A DNA stretch of 64,000 nt from Methanoregula sp. (GCA_023228295.1 JALOBP010000004.1:1-64000); one strand, 5' to 3'. Positions 7,675 to 17,641 are shown, counted from the first letter of the stretch. Notes: generated by a model from the sequence alone, not told the origin. A program made the numbers and translations.

Positions 7675-10600
7675 GGGCTTTTACTCCCGTCACCAGCGTG
7701 CTCTTGTCAGGACGGAGCGTTACCCCCATGATCCGCTGGGCTGCCTCGATCATCGGCTTTCGCAGGGAGACGATGACGAACTGGGAACACGGGGCAAGTT
7801 CTGTTACCATAGACGCAATCCGCTCCACGTTCGCACCGTCAAGGGACATGTCCACTTCATCAAAGGCATAGAATGGTGCAGGGATATAGCGCTGGATCGA
7901 GAAGATGAACGCAAGCGTCGTGAGCGACTTCTCACCGCCCGATAACGAATTGAGGAGGTGCACCTTCTTGTCCCGGGGCTGGACGGCAAAGGTCATGCCG
8001 CCGGTGAAGGGGTCCTCCTCATTCTCAAGGACGAGGTGGCCGCTGCCGCTCGTCAGCCGGGCGAAGATCTCCCGGAAATTGCCGTCAATTGCCCTGAACG
8101 CGGTCGTGAAAGCCTCGTATTTCATCTTCTCGAACTGCTCGATCCGCTCGATTAAGGTCTCCCGCTCGGTAGAGAGGGTCTCCTTCCTCTCCGTCCGCTC
8201 GACAACCTGCCGGTCTACCTTCTCGTACTCCTCGATGGCGAGCATGTTCACAGCCCCGATCTTCCGCAGGGCGCCATCGGCTTCGGCAATCTTCCCCTCG
8301 ATCTCGGTAAGGGAGAGCTTGGTATCCATCTCGCCCACCTGCTGCCTGAGCATTTCAATCTCGATGCCGAGCGTGCGGGCACGTTCTTCCACAGCAACCA
8401 TCTGGGCAGTGATCCGCTCCTTGTCCGCATCGAGCTTCATCAGTTTCAGCTCGGACTCGTGGATATGCTGCGACACGTCCGCCCGTTTCCCCCGCAGTTC
8501 GTCCAGTTCGCCGGAAAACTCCTTCTGCCGTTCCTCGAGCCCGGCAATCTGGGTCTTGTGAGTGGCGATTTGTTCGTTTGCAGCGGCAATCTCGCCATCG
8601 ATCTGCCGGTTCCGTTCATCCTGCCGGGCCCGGTCCTCGCCCAGTTCACCGAGACGGGAATTGAAGTGCTGCCGTTCCCGCTGGGCGTCATTGATGTCGG
8701 CATCCTTGTTCCGGAGATGGCGTTCGGACTCCTCGATCTCCTTGCGCTTCTTCTCCATTCCCTCGGTAAGTGCGGGGATATTTGTGTCATCGAGGCGCTT
8801 TTTGATCTCCTCGATCTGTACGTTCAGGCCATTGATCTGGTCGCTGATCCCATCCAGTTCCGTCTCGAGGGCGGCGAGTTCGGCAGCGCCGTTCTTCGTC
8901 TCTTCAGTCTGCCTTGCCACGGCAGCCTCGATGGTCTGCTTCTCGACCGTGATCGCATCGAAACGCCGGGTGAACTCTTCACTGAACATGCCGAAACGGG
9001 CAACCTTCTGGTCGATCTCGTTCCGGAGCGTGCGTTTGGCGTCCACTTCCTCCGTGAGCCGTTTCACACCGGCCTCGATGGTGCCAGCCTGCCCCTGGAG
9101 TTCCCCCAGGCGTGACCGCAGGCGCATGATCTCGTCATCGACAGCTGCACCGAACCCACGGACAGCCTGCTTCTTCGCAGACCCGCCGGTGATGGCTCCG
9201 CTCCGTTCAAGGAGTTCACCGTCAAGCGTCACCATCCGGTACTTCCCGATCAGCTTGCGGGCCCGCTCAAGGGTATCGACGACCACGGTCCCGCCAAGGG
9301 CCACCGCGAATGCCCGGTCGTACTTCGGGTCGTAATCGAGCAGGTTTACGGCATAGTCCACGACACCCGGCTCTTTTAGCGGGGGAAGTGCGGGGGGTTT
9401 GAGCTTGTTTAACGGGAGGAAGGTGACCCGGCCCAGCCGCTCTTCCTTGAGGTACCGGATCGCATCAGAAGCGATCTGGTCGTCATCGCAGACCACGAAG
9501 TGGAGTTTGTTGCCGGCCGCGATATTGAGGGCCATCGCATACTCCTTTGGGGCCTTGCCAAGGTCCATGATTGTCCCGTGCACTCCTTCGAGAGCGAGAA
9601 CCGCTTCAAGCGCCTTTCCTCCCGATTCACCCCGTGCCTGCTGGGCGGCTTCGAGCCGTATTGCGTCCTGCTCGACATCCTTCATCTCGCCCCGGAGCCT
9701 CTCAAGCGTAGTGCGCTGGGCAAAGAGGGAGCCTTCGAGCTCGGAGAGGTTCCGGTCAAGCTCCTTCTTCTCCGCGGCAAGGTCATTTACGTTCTTGTCG
9801 CTGTCGGTGAGCTGAGCCTGCTTGGCCGCGTACTCCTCGTCAAGCTGGTGGAGAAGGCCGGTGAGGCGTTCGAGCTCGGTGGTCCGCATCCGGCTCTTCT
9901 CGATGAAGAGGTCCTGCTGGTGGAGGATGCCCGAACGCTGGCCTTTCTTCTCCTCGCTCTCTTTGAGGAGAGCAAAAAGCCGGTCGCGGGAGCCTTCCGT
10001 ATCCTCGCTGTGCTGTTTTATCTCGATCTCCAGCTTCTCGAGCTGGGCCTTTGCCGTGGCTACTTCCATGGCGATGTTGGTGCGGTCGATGGTGAGGGTC
10101 CGGATCTGGTCGGTGCATTCGGAGACCCGTGCTTCTGCCCGTTTCGTGTCCATGTACACGCGATTGATCGCCTCTAGGTTGGTCTCCTTTTCCTTCCGGA
10201 GGCGCACGATGCCGGTCTCGGCAAGCTTGATCCCGCTTTTCGCCTCCTCAAGTTCAGCAATGAGTTTGAGATAATCCGCTCCGCTCTTCTTGTTAATCAG
10301 GTCGTCGATATCCCGTAAGTCGGCCTGGAGGTAGGAGAGCTCGTTCTCTTCGATGCCCCGGTCCGAGCTTATGCGGGTGAGCTGGATCTTGTGCTCCTCG
10401 GTTGATCGCAGGAGGTGGCCGAGCTCGTTCTCCCGTTCATGCAGGGTGGCGGCAGCCCGGCAGTTCTGGTAGAACGCGAGGTCTTTTTGCCACTTCTGGT
10501 ACTCGAGGGCATGTTCCCGCTCTTTTTTAAGCTCGTTTGCACGCCGTGCCAGTTCGATGAGCAGGAGTTCCTCACGCTCGATCCGTTCCCGCACGATCTC

Positions 10601-11110
10601 CAGCTCAGCCAGCGACTGCGCCTTCTTGGTATCGAACTCGGAGACCCCGGCGATTTCGTCAATGATCTTCCGGCGCTCGAAGTCACTCATCTCCATGATG
10701 CGGGTAACATCGCCCTGCATAACAACATTATACCCATGTGGTATGATCCCGGACTTTGCGAGATGCTCCACGATATCGCTCTGCTTGCAGAGCCGCTCGT
10801 TAAGGTAGTTGTAACTGTAATACCCGTTACTGGTTCGCTTGATCCGCCGGCGGATCTTCGTACCGTCGGAGAATTCAAGCGAGACCTCCGCGGTGTTCCG
10901 GCCGGAGTTGAGGTTGATCAGGTCGGTCAGCTTCTCGGCCCGGAGATTTCGCGAACTTGACAGGGCAAGAACAAAAAGGATGGAATCTATGATGTTGCTT
11001 TTTCCGGAGCCGTTGGGCCCGGATATAACAGTAAAGCCCTCTAAAAAGGGAATTTTTGTCTTTTTGGCAAAAGACTTGAAATTATCGATCTCAAGTCCTG
11101 TGATATGCAA
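7664..11110 (-). CDS. smc: Chromosome segregation protein SMC
   Basis: Encodes 1148 residues, the normal length. Walker A GPNGSGKS is at residues 31-38. Two long coiled coils flank a hinge with GVHGTIMDLG and the Gly-rich ITGGSA region. The C-terminal ABC signature LNSLSGGEKSL and Walker B FYAFDEVDMSLDG complete the ATPase head. It forms the ATP-driven DNA-entrapping ring with ScpA. The gene follows a small coiled-coil protein gene by 12 bp and overlaps scpA, so all three are likely one transcript. Confidence 0.97.
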   Translation of the reverse strand: MHITGLEIDNFKSFAKKTKIPFLEGFTVISGPNGSGKSNIIDSILFVLALSSSRNLRAEKLTDLINLNSGRNTAEVSLEFSDGTKIRRRIKRTSNGYYSYNYLNERLCKQSDIVEHLAKSGIIPHGYNVVMQGDVTRIMEMSDFERRKIIDEIAGVSEFDTKKAQSLAELEIVRERIEREELLLIELARRANELKKEREHALEYQKWQKDLAFYQNCRAAATLHERENELGHLLRSTEEHKIQLTRISSDRGIEENELSYLQADLRDIDDLINKKSGADYLKLIAELEEAKSGIKLAETGIVRLRKEKETNLEAINRVYMDTKRAEARVSECTDQIRTLTIDRTNIAMEVATAKAQLEKLEIEIKQHSEDTEGSRDRLFALLKESEEKKGQRSGILHQQDLFIEKSRMRTTELERLTGLLHQLDEEYAAKQAQLTDSDKNVNDLAAEKKELDRNLSELEGSLFAQRTTLERLRGEMKDVEQDAIRLEAAQQARGESGGKALEAVLALEGVHGTIMDLGKAPKEYAMALNIAAGNKLHFVVCDDDQIASDAIRYLKEERLGRVTFLPLNKLKPPALPPLKEPGVVDYAVNLLDYDPKYDRAFAVALGGTVVVDTLERARKLIGKYRMVTLDGELLERSGAITGGSAKKQAVRGFGAAVDDEIMRLRSRLGELQGQAGTIEAGVKRLTEEVDAKRTLRNEIDQKVARFGMFSEEFTRRFDAITVEKQTIEAAVARQTEETKNGAAELAALETELDGISDQINGLNVQIEEIKKRLDDTNIPALTEGMEKKRKEIEESERHLRNKDADINDAQRERQHFNSRLGELGEDRARQDERNRQIDGEIAAANEQIATHKTQIAGLEERQKEFSGELDELRGKRADVSQHIHESELKLMKLDADKERITAQMVAVEERARTLGIEIEMLRQQVGEMDTKLSLTEIEGKIAEADGALRKIGAVNMLAIEEYEKVDRQVVERTERKETLSTERETLIERIEQFEKMKYEAFTTAFRAIDGNFREIFARLTSGSGHLVLENEEDPFTGGMTFAVQPRDKKVHLLNSLSGGEKSLTTLAFIFSIQRYIPAPFYAFDEVDMSLDGANVERIASMVTELAPCSQFVIVSLRKPMIEAAQRIMGVTLRPDKSTLVTGVKAHAV

Positions 11111-11122
11111 AGATCCGGCTCC

Positions 11123-11617
11123 TTACTTCTTTGCAGGATCTTTCTTGGTCTCTTCTGCGGCATAGATAAGGTCGCTCTGCTTGCCCTTTCCCACCGCGCC
11201 TTTCTTCTTGCCGTAGCCTGCAGATGCAACGATATAGTCCTTCTCGCCGCGCCGGGGTTCCAGCTTCATGGTACCATCGGGCTGCATGATCATGTTCATC
11301 TCCGGCTCGGCCGGTGCAGGCGAAGCATCAGGCTGGCGGGAGCCCTTGGGGCGGATGACGGTGCTGCCGCTTGCCGACTGCATTGATACCGGTGCAGCCT
11401 GGGGCTGGCCACCCTGCTGAACAATGGGGCCGCGCCGGAGTTCCTGACGGCTGCGCTCATCAGTCTGCTTGGACATCTTCATGGTGATCGACTTGAGATC
11501 GAGCAGCTCCTGGGTCAGGCCCTTGACAAGTGCTTCCATCTCTCTCATCTTCTTTTCAAGGGCTGCAATGCGGTCCTCGGTTGCAGCGCCGGTTCCGGAT
11601 TCCATCATCAGTATCAT
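11123..11617 (-). CDS. Small coiled-coil protein upstream of smc
   Basis: Encodes 164 residues from the ATG at 11617, chosen because AGGAG lies 4 nt before it; the open frame extends to 11668. Residues 12-55 form a heptad-rich coiled coil (EDRIAALEKKMREMEALVKG). A disordered Pro/Gln/Ser-rich middle follows, then a basic Lys/Gly-rich tail (YGKKKGAVGKGKQ). It is probably a conserved methanogen protein of unknown function. Its place as first gene of the smc-scpA operon suggests a chromosome-related role, which is inference. Confidence 0.75.
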   Translation of the reverse strand: MILMMESGTGAATEDRIAALEKKMREMEALVKGLTQELLDLKSITMKMSKQTDERSRQELRRGPIVQQGGQPQAAPVSMQSASGSTVIRPKGSRQPDASPAPAEPEMNMIMQPDGTMKLEPRRGEKDYIVASAGYGKKKGAVGKGKQSDLIYAAEETKKDPAKK

Positions 11618-11897
11618 ACTCTCCTGTGTTGGGATAGATGCTTGATATATTTCACGAGATCTTTGCATAAAGACTTGCGCGAGCGGGAGTCCTTATGATT
11701 ATGTGCGACGTTCTCCTTAAATAATAGTAGTGGTCGGGCAAGTTGAAAAGACGGTCAGGCCACCCTTCCCGGGCCCAAAGACCTGCACATTTTACCCAAT
11801 TTTGCCCTCCCGCGCCATTTCGCGTGTACGGGGCTGCCAACCAGACGGTGCCGGGAACCTGCGAAGGGAGTTCTTCAGCCGGCTAAGAAAAGGTATT

Positions 11898-11908
11898 ACC
11901 ACTTAAGA
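11898..11908 (+). promoter_or_regulatory. Promoter of the glyA-cofE operon
   Basis: ACCACTTAAGA forms a weak TATA-like element whose centre lies about 22-25 bp before the glyA ATG at 11925. No Shine-Dalgarno is present between them, so the glyA message may be leaderless or nearly so. Confidence 0.4.
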
Positions 11909-11924
11909 GCGAATCTTTCTTCGT

Positions 11925-13163
11925 ATGTCGTATCTGGCAAAAACGGATCCAGCAATTGCAGATATCATCGAGAAGGAGCGGCTCCGGCAGACAAATGGCC
12001 TGGAGCTGATCGCTTCAGAGAACGTCGTTTCCCATGCGGTACTTGAGGCCATGGGATCGATCATGACCAATAAGTATGCCGAGGGCTATCCCGGCAAGCG
12101 GTACTACGGCGGATGCGAGTTCCACGATATGGCAGAGAATCTTGCCCGCGACCGGCTCAAGCAGCTCTTCGGGGCAGAGTATGCCAACGTCCAGCCGCAC
12201 TCCGGCACCCAGGCAAATATGGCGGTTTATTTTGCCTACATGAAACTGGGCGAGAAGATCCTGAGTATGAAACTCAACCAGGGCGGCCACCTGTCCCATG
12301 GCTCTCCCGTCAGCTTCACCGGGAAGTTCTACCAGGTAGCCCAGTATGGTGTCGATCCGAAGACCGAGATGCTCGACTACGGTATAATCGAGGAGATGGC
12401 AAAGAAGGAGAAGCCCCAGATCATTGTCTGTGGTGCCTCGGCATACCCCCGTACCATCGACTTCAAGGAATTCCAGTCGATTGCTGACGGTGTCGGTGCC
12501 TATTGTCTGGCAGACATCGCCCACATCGCCGGCCTCTGCGCAACCGGCCTCCACCCGAACTCGGTCGGTGTCGTCAACTTCACCACCACCACCACCCACA
12601 AGACCCTCCGCGGACCCCGCGGCGGCGCGATCATGTGCAATGCGGATCTCGGAACGCTTATCGACAAGGCAGTCTTCCCCGGCATGCAGGGCGGCCCCCT
12701 GATGCATACGATCACGGCAAAGGCGGTCTGCTTCCATGAAGCACTCCAGCCCTCGTTTAAGGAATACAATAAGCAGATCATTAAAAACGCAAAAGTCCTT
12801 GCCGAGACCCTGATGGAAAATGGTCTCCGGCTCGTCTCCGGCGGTACCGACAACCACCTGATGCTCCTCGACCTGACCGAACAGGGCCTTACGGGCCTTG
12901 AGGCCGAGACCGCGCTCGGCAAAGCCGGTATCACGGTCAACAAGAACACCATCCCGAACGAGACCAAGAGCCCGTTCGTCACGAGCGGCCTTCGCGTCGG
13001 CACACCGGCCGTTACTTCCAGGGGCATGAAAGAGGCCGAGATGCGCCTCATCGGGACCTGGATAGCAACCGTTATCAAGAACATCCAGAACGAAGCAACC
13101 ATCAAAGACGTGCACACCAAGGTCGAGGCACTCTCCTCGAAGTTCACGCTTTATCCTGAATAA
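11925..13163 (+). CDS. glyA: Serine hydroxymethyltransferase
   Basis: Encodes 412 residues with the full PLP fold: [13 protein letters not shown] near the N-terminus, HSGTQAN, and the PLP-lysine motif [14 protein letters not shown] (Lys of HKT near residue 226). It interconverts serine and glycine, moving the one-carbon unit to a pterin carrier, which in methanogens is tetrahydromethanopterin or tetrahydrosarcinapterin. It is the first gene of a four-gene plus-strand operon; folD follows 18 bp later. Confidence 0.97.
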   Translation: MSYLAKTDPAIADIIEKERLRQTNGLELIASENVVSHAVLEAMGSIMTNKYAEGYPGKRYYGGCEFHDMAENLARDRLKQLFGAEYANVQPHSGTQANMAVYFAYMKLGEKILSMKLNQGGHLSHGSPVSFTGKFYQVAQYGVDPKTEMLDYGIIEEMAKKEKPQIIVCGASAYPRTIDFKEFQSIADGVGAYCLADIAHIAGLCATGLHPNSVGVVNFTTTTTHKTLRGPRGGAIMCNADLGTLIDKAVFPGMQGGPLMHTITAKAVCFHEALQPSFKEYNKQIIKNAKVLAETLMENGLRLVSGGTDNHLMLLDLTEQGLTGLEAETALGKAGITVNKNTIPNETKSPFVTSGLRVGTPAVTSRGMKEAEMRLIGTWIATVIKNIQNEATIKDVHTKVEALSSKFTLYPE

Positions 13164-13181
13164 TTATTTTTGAGGTCTCCC

Positions 13182-14030
13182 ATGGCCACGATCCTCGACG
13201 GAAAAACGACATCGGAAAAACGGCTTGAGCTGCTCAGGGAGGAGATCAAGGCATCGAACCTCCACCCGCACCTTGCCACCATTATTGTGGGCAATGACCC
13301 GGCATCCGAGATGTACGTGCGGATGAAACACCGGGCCTGCGAGAAAGTCGGGATCGGTTCCGTGGGAATTGAGATCCCACCTGAAGCCACGACCCAGATG
13401 GTCGTCAACCGTGTCCGGGCACTGAACCGCGACGGTACCATTGACGGCATCCTTGTCCAGCTGCCGCTGCCAAAACAGATCGATACCGAACGGGTCATCG
13501 GCGCTATCGACCCGGCAAAGGACGTTGACGGGTACCATCCCGAGAACATGGGGCACCTCTTCCTGGGAAAGCCCCGTTTTGCTTCCTGCACCCCGATGGG
13601 TATAATGACCCTGCTCCGGGAGTATAATATCCCCGTTGCCGGCCAGAAGGCCGTTGTCGTAGGCCGGTCTATCGATGTCGGCCGCCCGATGGCTGCCCTG
13701 CTCCTGAATGCCGATGCAACCGTCACGATATGCCACAGTAAAACAGAGGACCTTGCCGAAGAACTCTGGCGGGCCGACATCCTCATCTCGGCTATTGGTA
13801 AGGCTCATTTCATCACCGCGGGGATGGTGAAACCCGGGGCGGTTGTCATCGATGTCGGTATCAACCAGCTTGACGGAAAACTGGTCGGGGACGTGGACTT
13901 TGAGGGGGTAAAGGAGACCGCGTCGGCAATCACCCCGGTTCCCGGTGGCGTTGGCCCGATGACCATCGCCACCCTGATGGAGAACACCTTCCGGTCGGCA
14001 AAGGAGCGGGCATGCGACCGTGTATTATAA
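13182..14030 (+). CDS. folD: Bifunctional methylene-tetrahydrofolate dehydrogenase/cyclohydrolase
   Basis: Encodes 282 residues. The ATG at 13182 is preferred because GAGGT lies 5 nt upstream. FolD hallmarks include [18 protein letters not shown], the QLPLPKQID motif, [12 protein letters not shown], and the NADP-binding [18 protein letters not shown], ending with [14 protein letters not shown]. It oxidises methylene- to methenyl- and hydrolyses to formyl-pterin. Its presence in an archaeon expected to use F420-dependent Mtd and Mch is notable and suggests a separate biosynthetic C1 branch. It overlaps the next gene by 19 bp. Confidence 0.95.
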   Translation: MATILDGKTTSEKRLELLREEIKASNLHPHLATIIVGNDPASEMYVRMKHRACEKVGIGSVGIEIPPEATTQMVVNRVRALNRDGTIDGILVQLPLPKQIDTERVIGAIDPAKDVDGYHPENMGHLFLGKPRFASCTPMGIMTLLREYNIPVAGQKAVVVGRSIDVGRPMAALLLNADATVTICHSKTEDLAEELWRADILISAIGKAHFITAGMVKPGAVVIDVGINQLDGKLVGDVDFEGVKETASAITPVPGGVGPMTIATLMENTFRSAKERACDRVL

Positions 14031-14824
14031 ACAAGCTGACCATCGGGGGTGACGCTCCCGTCCGCGTGATGGGCGTCATCAACTGTTCCCCGGAATCATT
14101 TTACAACGATTCATTCATCCCGACAAACGAGATCCATGCAAAAGCGGTCGGGATGATCGAGGCTGGCGCCGATATGATCGACCTTGGCGCACGGAGCACG
14201 GCCCCCAATGCGCAGGCGATCAGCGGAACGCAGGAAGCCGAACGCATCGATGAGGCCTTGAAAGAACTCAAAGGGACGGGGTTTACCGTCTCGGTCGATA
14301 CCATGAACCCGTGGGTGCTGGACGTCTGCCTGAAGCATGAGATCCATGCTGTAAACGACATTGCCGGGTTCGCCTCCCCGGCGTATGCAAAGAGGGTGGC
14401 AGATGCCGGCCTGCCGGCAATCGTTATGGCAACAGACTACCTGCCTGGCGATGCGGTTGGTCTTGAGGCAACCCACAAGGCACTCGCAACCGTTGTGAAA
14501 CGCTGCGGGGATGCCGGGGTAGACGATATTATCCTCGATCCCGGGGTCGGGCTCTGGACCCCGTTCCGTTCCTTCGATGACGACTGGGAACTCTGCCGGA
14601 ACTACGAGACATTCCTGCAGTATGACCGCCCGGTACTTGCCGCGGTCTCCCGCAAGAGCTTCATCGGCAGTATCGTAAACACGGAACCGCAGGACCGGCT
14701 CGCCGGCAGTCTTGCCGTCACCATGACACTCCTCCAGAAAGGGGCATCACTTGTCCGCACCCACGACGTGGCAGAGACGGTCGACACTATCCGCGTTTTC
14801 GAGCGCCTGGTGAAGCAGCGATGA
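14012..14824 (+). CDS. Dihydropteroate synthase-like pterin enzyme
   Basis: Encodes 270 residues with the dihydropteroate synthase TIM barrel: [17 protein letters not shown], the pterin-binding [36 protein letters not shown] and the SRKSFIG loop. In methanogens such enzymes are thought to join the pterin diphosphate to an aminobenzene ribofuranose phosphate in methanopterin synthesis rather than to p-aminobenzoate. It overlaps folD by 19 bp and cofE by 4 bp (ATGA), so it is translationally coupled. Confidence 0.88.
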   Translation: MRPCIINKLTIGGDAPVRVMGVINCSPESFYNDSFIPTNEIHAKAVGMIEAGADMIDLGARSTAPNAQAISGTQEAERIDEALKELKGTGFTVSVDTMNPWVLDVCLKHEIHAVNDIAGFASPAYAKRVADAGLPAIVMATDYLPGDAVGLEATHKALATVVKRCGDAGVDDIILDPGVGLWTPFRSFDDDWELCRNYETFLQYDRPVLAAVSRKSFIGSIVNTEPQDRLAGSLAVTMTLLQKGASLVRTHDVAETVDTIRVFERLVKQR

Positions 14825-15594
14825 ACGCATCGTTTTCGGTCTTTGGGCTCCCGACCGGCATCATCGGCCAGAGCGAATCCATTTCTGAACGGATCATTGC
14901 CACAGCACGCGATACCTGTGGGGGATTCCGGGATGGCGATGTCCTGATCCTTGCCGAAACTGCGGTTGCCACTTCGGAGGGTAACGTGGTCCGGCTTGCC
15001 GATATTACCCCAACACCCCGTGCCTGCCAGCTGGCAGAGCAGTACGGCATGGATCCCGCAGCAACCGAGATTATCCTCCGCGAGAGCGATTCCATTGTCG
15101 GGGGCATCCCGGGGTTCCTCCTCTGCATGAAAGGCGGCACCCTCCTCCCGAACGCCGGGGTGGATGCATCCAATGCCCCACCGGGCTGCGTAACCCCGCT
15201 CCCCAAAGATCCCGATGCAAGTGCCCTCCGTATCAGGGAAGAGATCACAATGGCAACAGGTGCGAAGATCGGGGTGATCGTTGCCGACAGCCGGACGCAC
15301 GCGATGCGGGCAGGCTGCGGCGGGGTTGCTATCGGTTGTTCCGGCATCCCCTCGGTCATCGACGACCGTGGCAGGAGCGACCTCTTCGGCCGTAAACTCG
15401 AGGTCACGAAGCGGGCAGTTGCCGACAATATCACGTCTGCTGCCGAACTCGTCATGGGAGAAGCTGACGAGTGTACCCCCGCTGCCATTGTTCGCGGGCT
15501 TGGCCTTACGGTCAGTGACGGTTTCATTGGCGTGGAGTCCATTGCTGCGGACAAGTGCCTCTTCATGGGCGTATTTGCGAAAGGGCGCAGGTGA
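14821..15594 (+). CDS. cofE: Coenzyme F420-0:L-glutamate ligase
   Basis: Encodes 257 residues with CofE features: FGLPTGIIGQSESI, GDVLILAETAVATSEGN, the internal VDASNAPPGC, and the nucleotide/metal-site VIVADSRTHAMRAGCGGVAIG. It adds the gamma-linked glutamates of F420 using GTP. It is the last gene of the glyA operon, starting within the stop of the preceding gene. A short T-rich tract after the stop (around 15604) may terminate the transcript. Confidence 0.95.
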   Translation: MNASFSVFGLPTGIIGQSESISERIIATARDTCGGFRDGDVLILAETAVATSEGNVVRLADITPTPRACQLAEQYGMDPAATEIILRESDSIVGGIPGFLLCMKGGTLLPNAGVDASNAPPGCVTPLPKDPDASALRIREEITMATGAKIGVIVADSRTHAMRAGCGGVAIGCSGIPSVIDDRGRSDLFGRKLEVTKRAVADNITSAAELVMGEADECTPAAIVRGLGLTVSDGFIGVESIAADKCLFMGVFAKGRR

Positions 15595-15700
15595 AAAAAT
15601 AATTTTTCCGGGAACAGGCCGGTGCGCCACACTGCGTCCCTCGTTTTTATCCAGCCAGTAAGAACCAGACGTTACAACCGTTCTTACCCGGGAGATTACC

Positions 15701-16120
15701 ATGACATCACAAATGAGTAATCAGGCATTGTTATCTGATTCCCTGACCAGCGCCGGCGCCGCCCAGCTTATTCCTTCGATGAGCGCCATCCCCCCGACAG
15801 GCGCACTCTTTGCGGCATTCCTCGGGTATAACCCGGTCGAGATGATCCTCGCGGGTCTCCCGGTTGCCGTAACAGCCGGTATTGCCCCGGCAACACTCGC
15901 ATTACACACGGGAGTTGAGTGGTTCCCGACCACGCTGGCCCAGGCATTCATGCCATCGCTCGCCCTCACGTTTTATGTCGGGGCAGCCATCTCCGTCATC
16001 TCCGCCGTGCTCTGTGCCCTGCGCGGGGAACAGTATATCCACGAGGTTCACGGCACAGGTCCTGTAAAGGCTCATTCGGAGCAGGATCCGCAAGAGTCAT
16101 CAGGAAAGAGCGCGAGATGA
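15701..16120 (+). pseudogene. C-terminal remnant of a DHA2-type MFS drug transporter
   Basis: Encodes 139 residues. The segment [23 protein letters not shown], then [21 protein letters not shown] and [12 protein letters not shown], resembles the last loop and final helix of 14-helix EmrB/QacA-like transporters of methanogens. The other twelve or so helices are absent; upstream sequence does not encode them. Curiously, an ATG preceded by GGGAGA gives the fragment its own translation signals, so a short protein may still be made. Family recognition is from memory and should be searched. Confidence 0.6.
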
Positions 16121-16153
16121 TCACGGGGAAAATCATACCAGAAGGTACATACC

Positions 16154-16585
16154 ATGACGCAAAAACTGTTTGAGAAGATCCTTGTCGCAACCGATGGTTC
16201 GGACCGGAACAAGGCTGCAGTCGATGAAGCACTGCGGATCGGCCGGGTGTGCGGTTCTGCGATCTATGCCGTATTCGTGATCGACAGCAGCATCTTCGAG
16301 TCCGCATCCGGGGGTGTCGCCGCGGGAGATGCATGGAACCTGATGCAGGGCGAGGCCGCAACCACCCTTGCCCGGATTAAGGACAATGCAGCGGGCGTAA
16401 ACTTCGAGACCGTCATCCTCGAAGGCAAACCTGCAGCCGAGATCGTGAGGTATGCAGGGGAGGAAAAGTTCGATCTGATCGTCATCGGGACGCAGGGGAA
16501 AAAGGGCTTCGAACGCCTCCTGCTCGGGAGTGTTGCGGAGAGCGTTGTCCGTTCGACACCCTGCCGTGTCCTCGTGGTAAAATAG
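16154..16585 (+). CDS. Universal stress protein, UspA family
   Basis: Encodes 143 residues with the Usp fold. It starts KILVATDGSDRNKAAVDEAL and ends IVIGTQGKKGFERLLLGSVAESVVRSTPC, holding the ATP-binding G-x2-G-x9-G(S/T) motif. It probably binds ATP and acts as a soluble stress-response protein. It lies 33 bp after the transporter fragment, so in an ancestor the two may have formed a transporter plus Usp pair. Confidence 0.92.
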   Translation: MTQKLFEKILVATDGSDRNKAAVDEALRIGRVCGSAIYAVFVIDSSIFESASGGVAAGDAWNLMQGEAATTLARIKDNAAGVNFETVILEGKPAAEIVRYAGEEKFDLIVIGTQGKKGFERLLLGSVAESVVRSTPCRVLVVK

Positions 16586-16600
16586 GCCACACGGCAGAAG

Positions 16601-17032
16601 TCAGCGTCTTCGCCGTTTGGCAAAATCAATCTTTAATTCCAGTGCTTTTTCTTTTACCAGGATTGTCTTCGGGAGAGCCCCCTCCGCGCGGAGAGCGGTG
16701 ATCTCGGCAAAGTCCCGGATCATGTCCGCTTTCTCTTCCCCTGAAAAATCCTCCTCATCCAGTCGGTCCATGAACGCATCTTCGCCCTCGACCGGGTGCT
16801 CCTGCCGTTCAAACCGGACATGGAACTTAGCCTTACAGTAACGGCAATGGGCATGATACTCGCCGGCATTACGGTCGTCTCTCCCCAGGAGCCTGAAATT
16901 CAGGCCGGCACAGTCCGGGCATTGCCATTCGAGGGTGAGTCCTTTTACCGTCCCGCTGGTGTCGCGCTCGAAGAACCGCTCGAACATGGTATAACCCGTG
17001 TTGCTGACATAGGTGATTTCATGGGAATTCAC
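16601..17032 (-). CDS. Zinc-ribbon hypothetical protein
   Basis: Encodes up to 143 residues from a GTG at 17032; Met16 at 16987 (MFERFFERD) is an equally likely start and neither has a clear ribosome binding site. CPDC near residue 38 and CRYC near residue 63 form a likely four-cysteine zinc ribbon. The C-terminal part is charged and helical and ends with a basic FAKRRRR. It could bind nucleic acid or protein. No family function recognised. Confidence 0.65.
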   Translation of the reverse strand: MNSHEITYVSNTGYTMFERFFERDTSGTVKGLTLEWQCPDCAGLNFRLLGRDDRNAGEYHAHCRYCKAKFHVRFERQEHPVEGEDAFMDRLDEEDFSGEEKADMIRDFAEITALRAEGALPKTILVKEKALELKIDFAKRRRR

Positions 17033-17239
17033 ATTAAAGCTGCGGTGAGATGTGGCACACAGGTTACCTGGACGTAGTGGGAGTATTCACGACAGGATAC
17101 TCCTTTGGCACAAGGTGTCCATCATCGCAATGACAGGCACATTATCCAAAAGGTTCTCATACCACAGTTCATTACTGCGATTTTTTTCGCACCTGAATAA
17201 ACCCATAAATATCCCCGGGATTCCATCCACCATACCGAA

Positions 17240-17641
17240 GTGAAAATCCAAAAAAAAACCTGAATCCCACGCTCACCTGCCTTGCCATACTGGTTATCGC
17301 CTTACTGGTTGCCGGCTGCACGGTCGGTAATACGGGTGATAAAAACAGTGTAACGCCGGTTCCGACAATAAACAATCCGGGAAATCCAGGTGGCGAAGCC
17401 TGCGGGATTACGTCATGTCACGGCCTCGACCTTGCATGCAGAACAGGCGCTCCCGGTCTGCACCATGGAGTGCCAGCTCGGCGACAAATGCCACAAGTAC
17501 GCCAGTTGTGAGACCAGCGGTGGCACCTGCCAGCTTATCACCGATCCTGCATTTGAAACCTGTAAGTCGTGTGTACAGGAATGCGAGGCAAAGACGGACA
17601 GTAATCCGCTGAGTGCGCTTGACTGCGAGGCAAAGTGCTGA
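17240..17641 (+). pseudogene. Frameshifted cysteine-rich lipoprotein gene
   Basis: A GTG at 17240 starts MKIQKK but meets a stop just after a run of nine A (17250-17258). With one more A the frame would continue into a lipoprotein signal (ILVIALLVAGC, lipobox LVAGC) and on to EACGITSCHGLDLACRTGAP. A second one-base shift near 17451-17456 is then needed to join the C-terminal frame, VCTMECQLGDKCHKYASC ... ETCKSCVQEC, which stops at 17641. The Cys pattern (CGxTxCHGLxLxC, then CTxExxLGDKC) resembles a methanogen extracellular lipoprotein family. Two shifts imply a pseudogene, although the first lies in a homopolymer and could be a sequencing error or slippage site. Confidence 0.65.

Noticed and set aside
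12015..13115. 366-codon minus-strand frame
   Set aside because: Antisense shadow of glyA, with frequent Cys/His/Arg runs typical of non-coding frames.
14602..15702. 366-codon minus-strand frame
   Set aside because: Antisense to the dihydropteroate-synthase-like gene and cofE.
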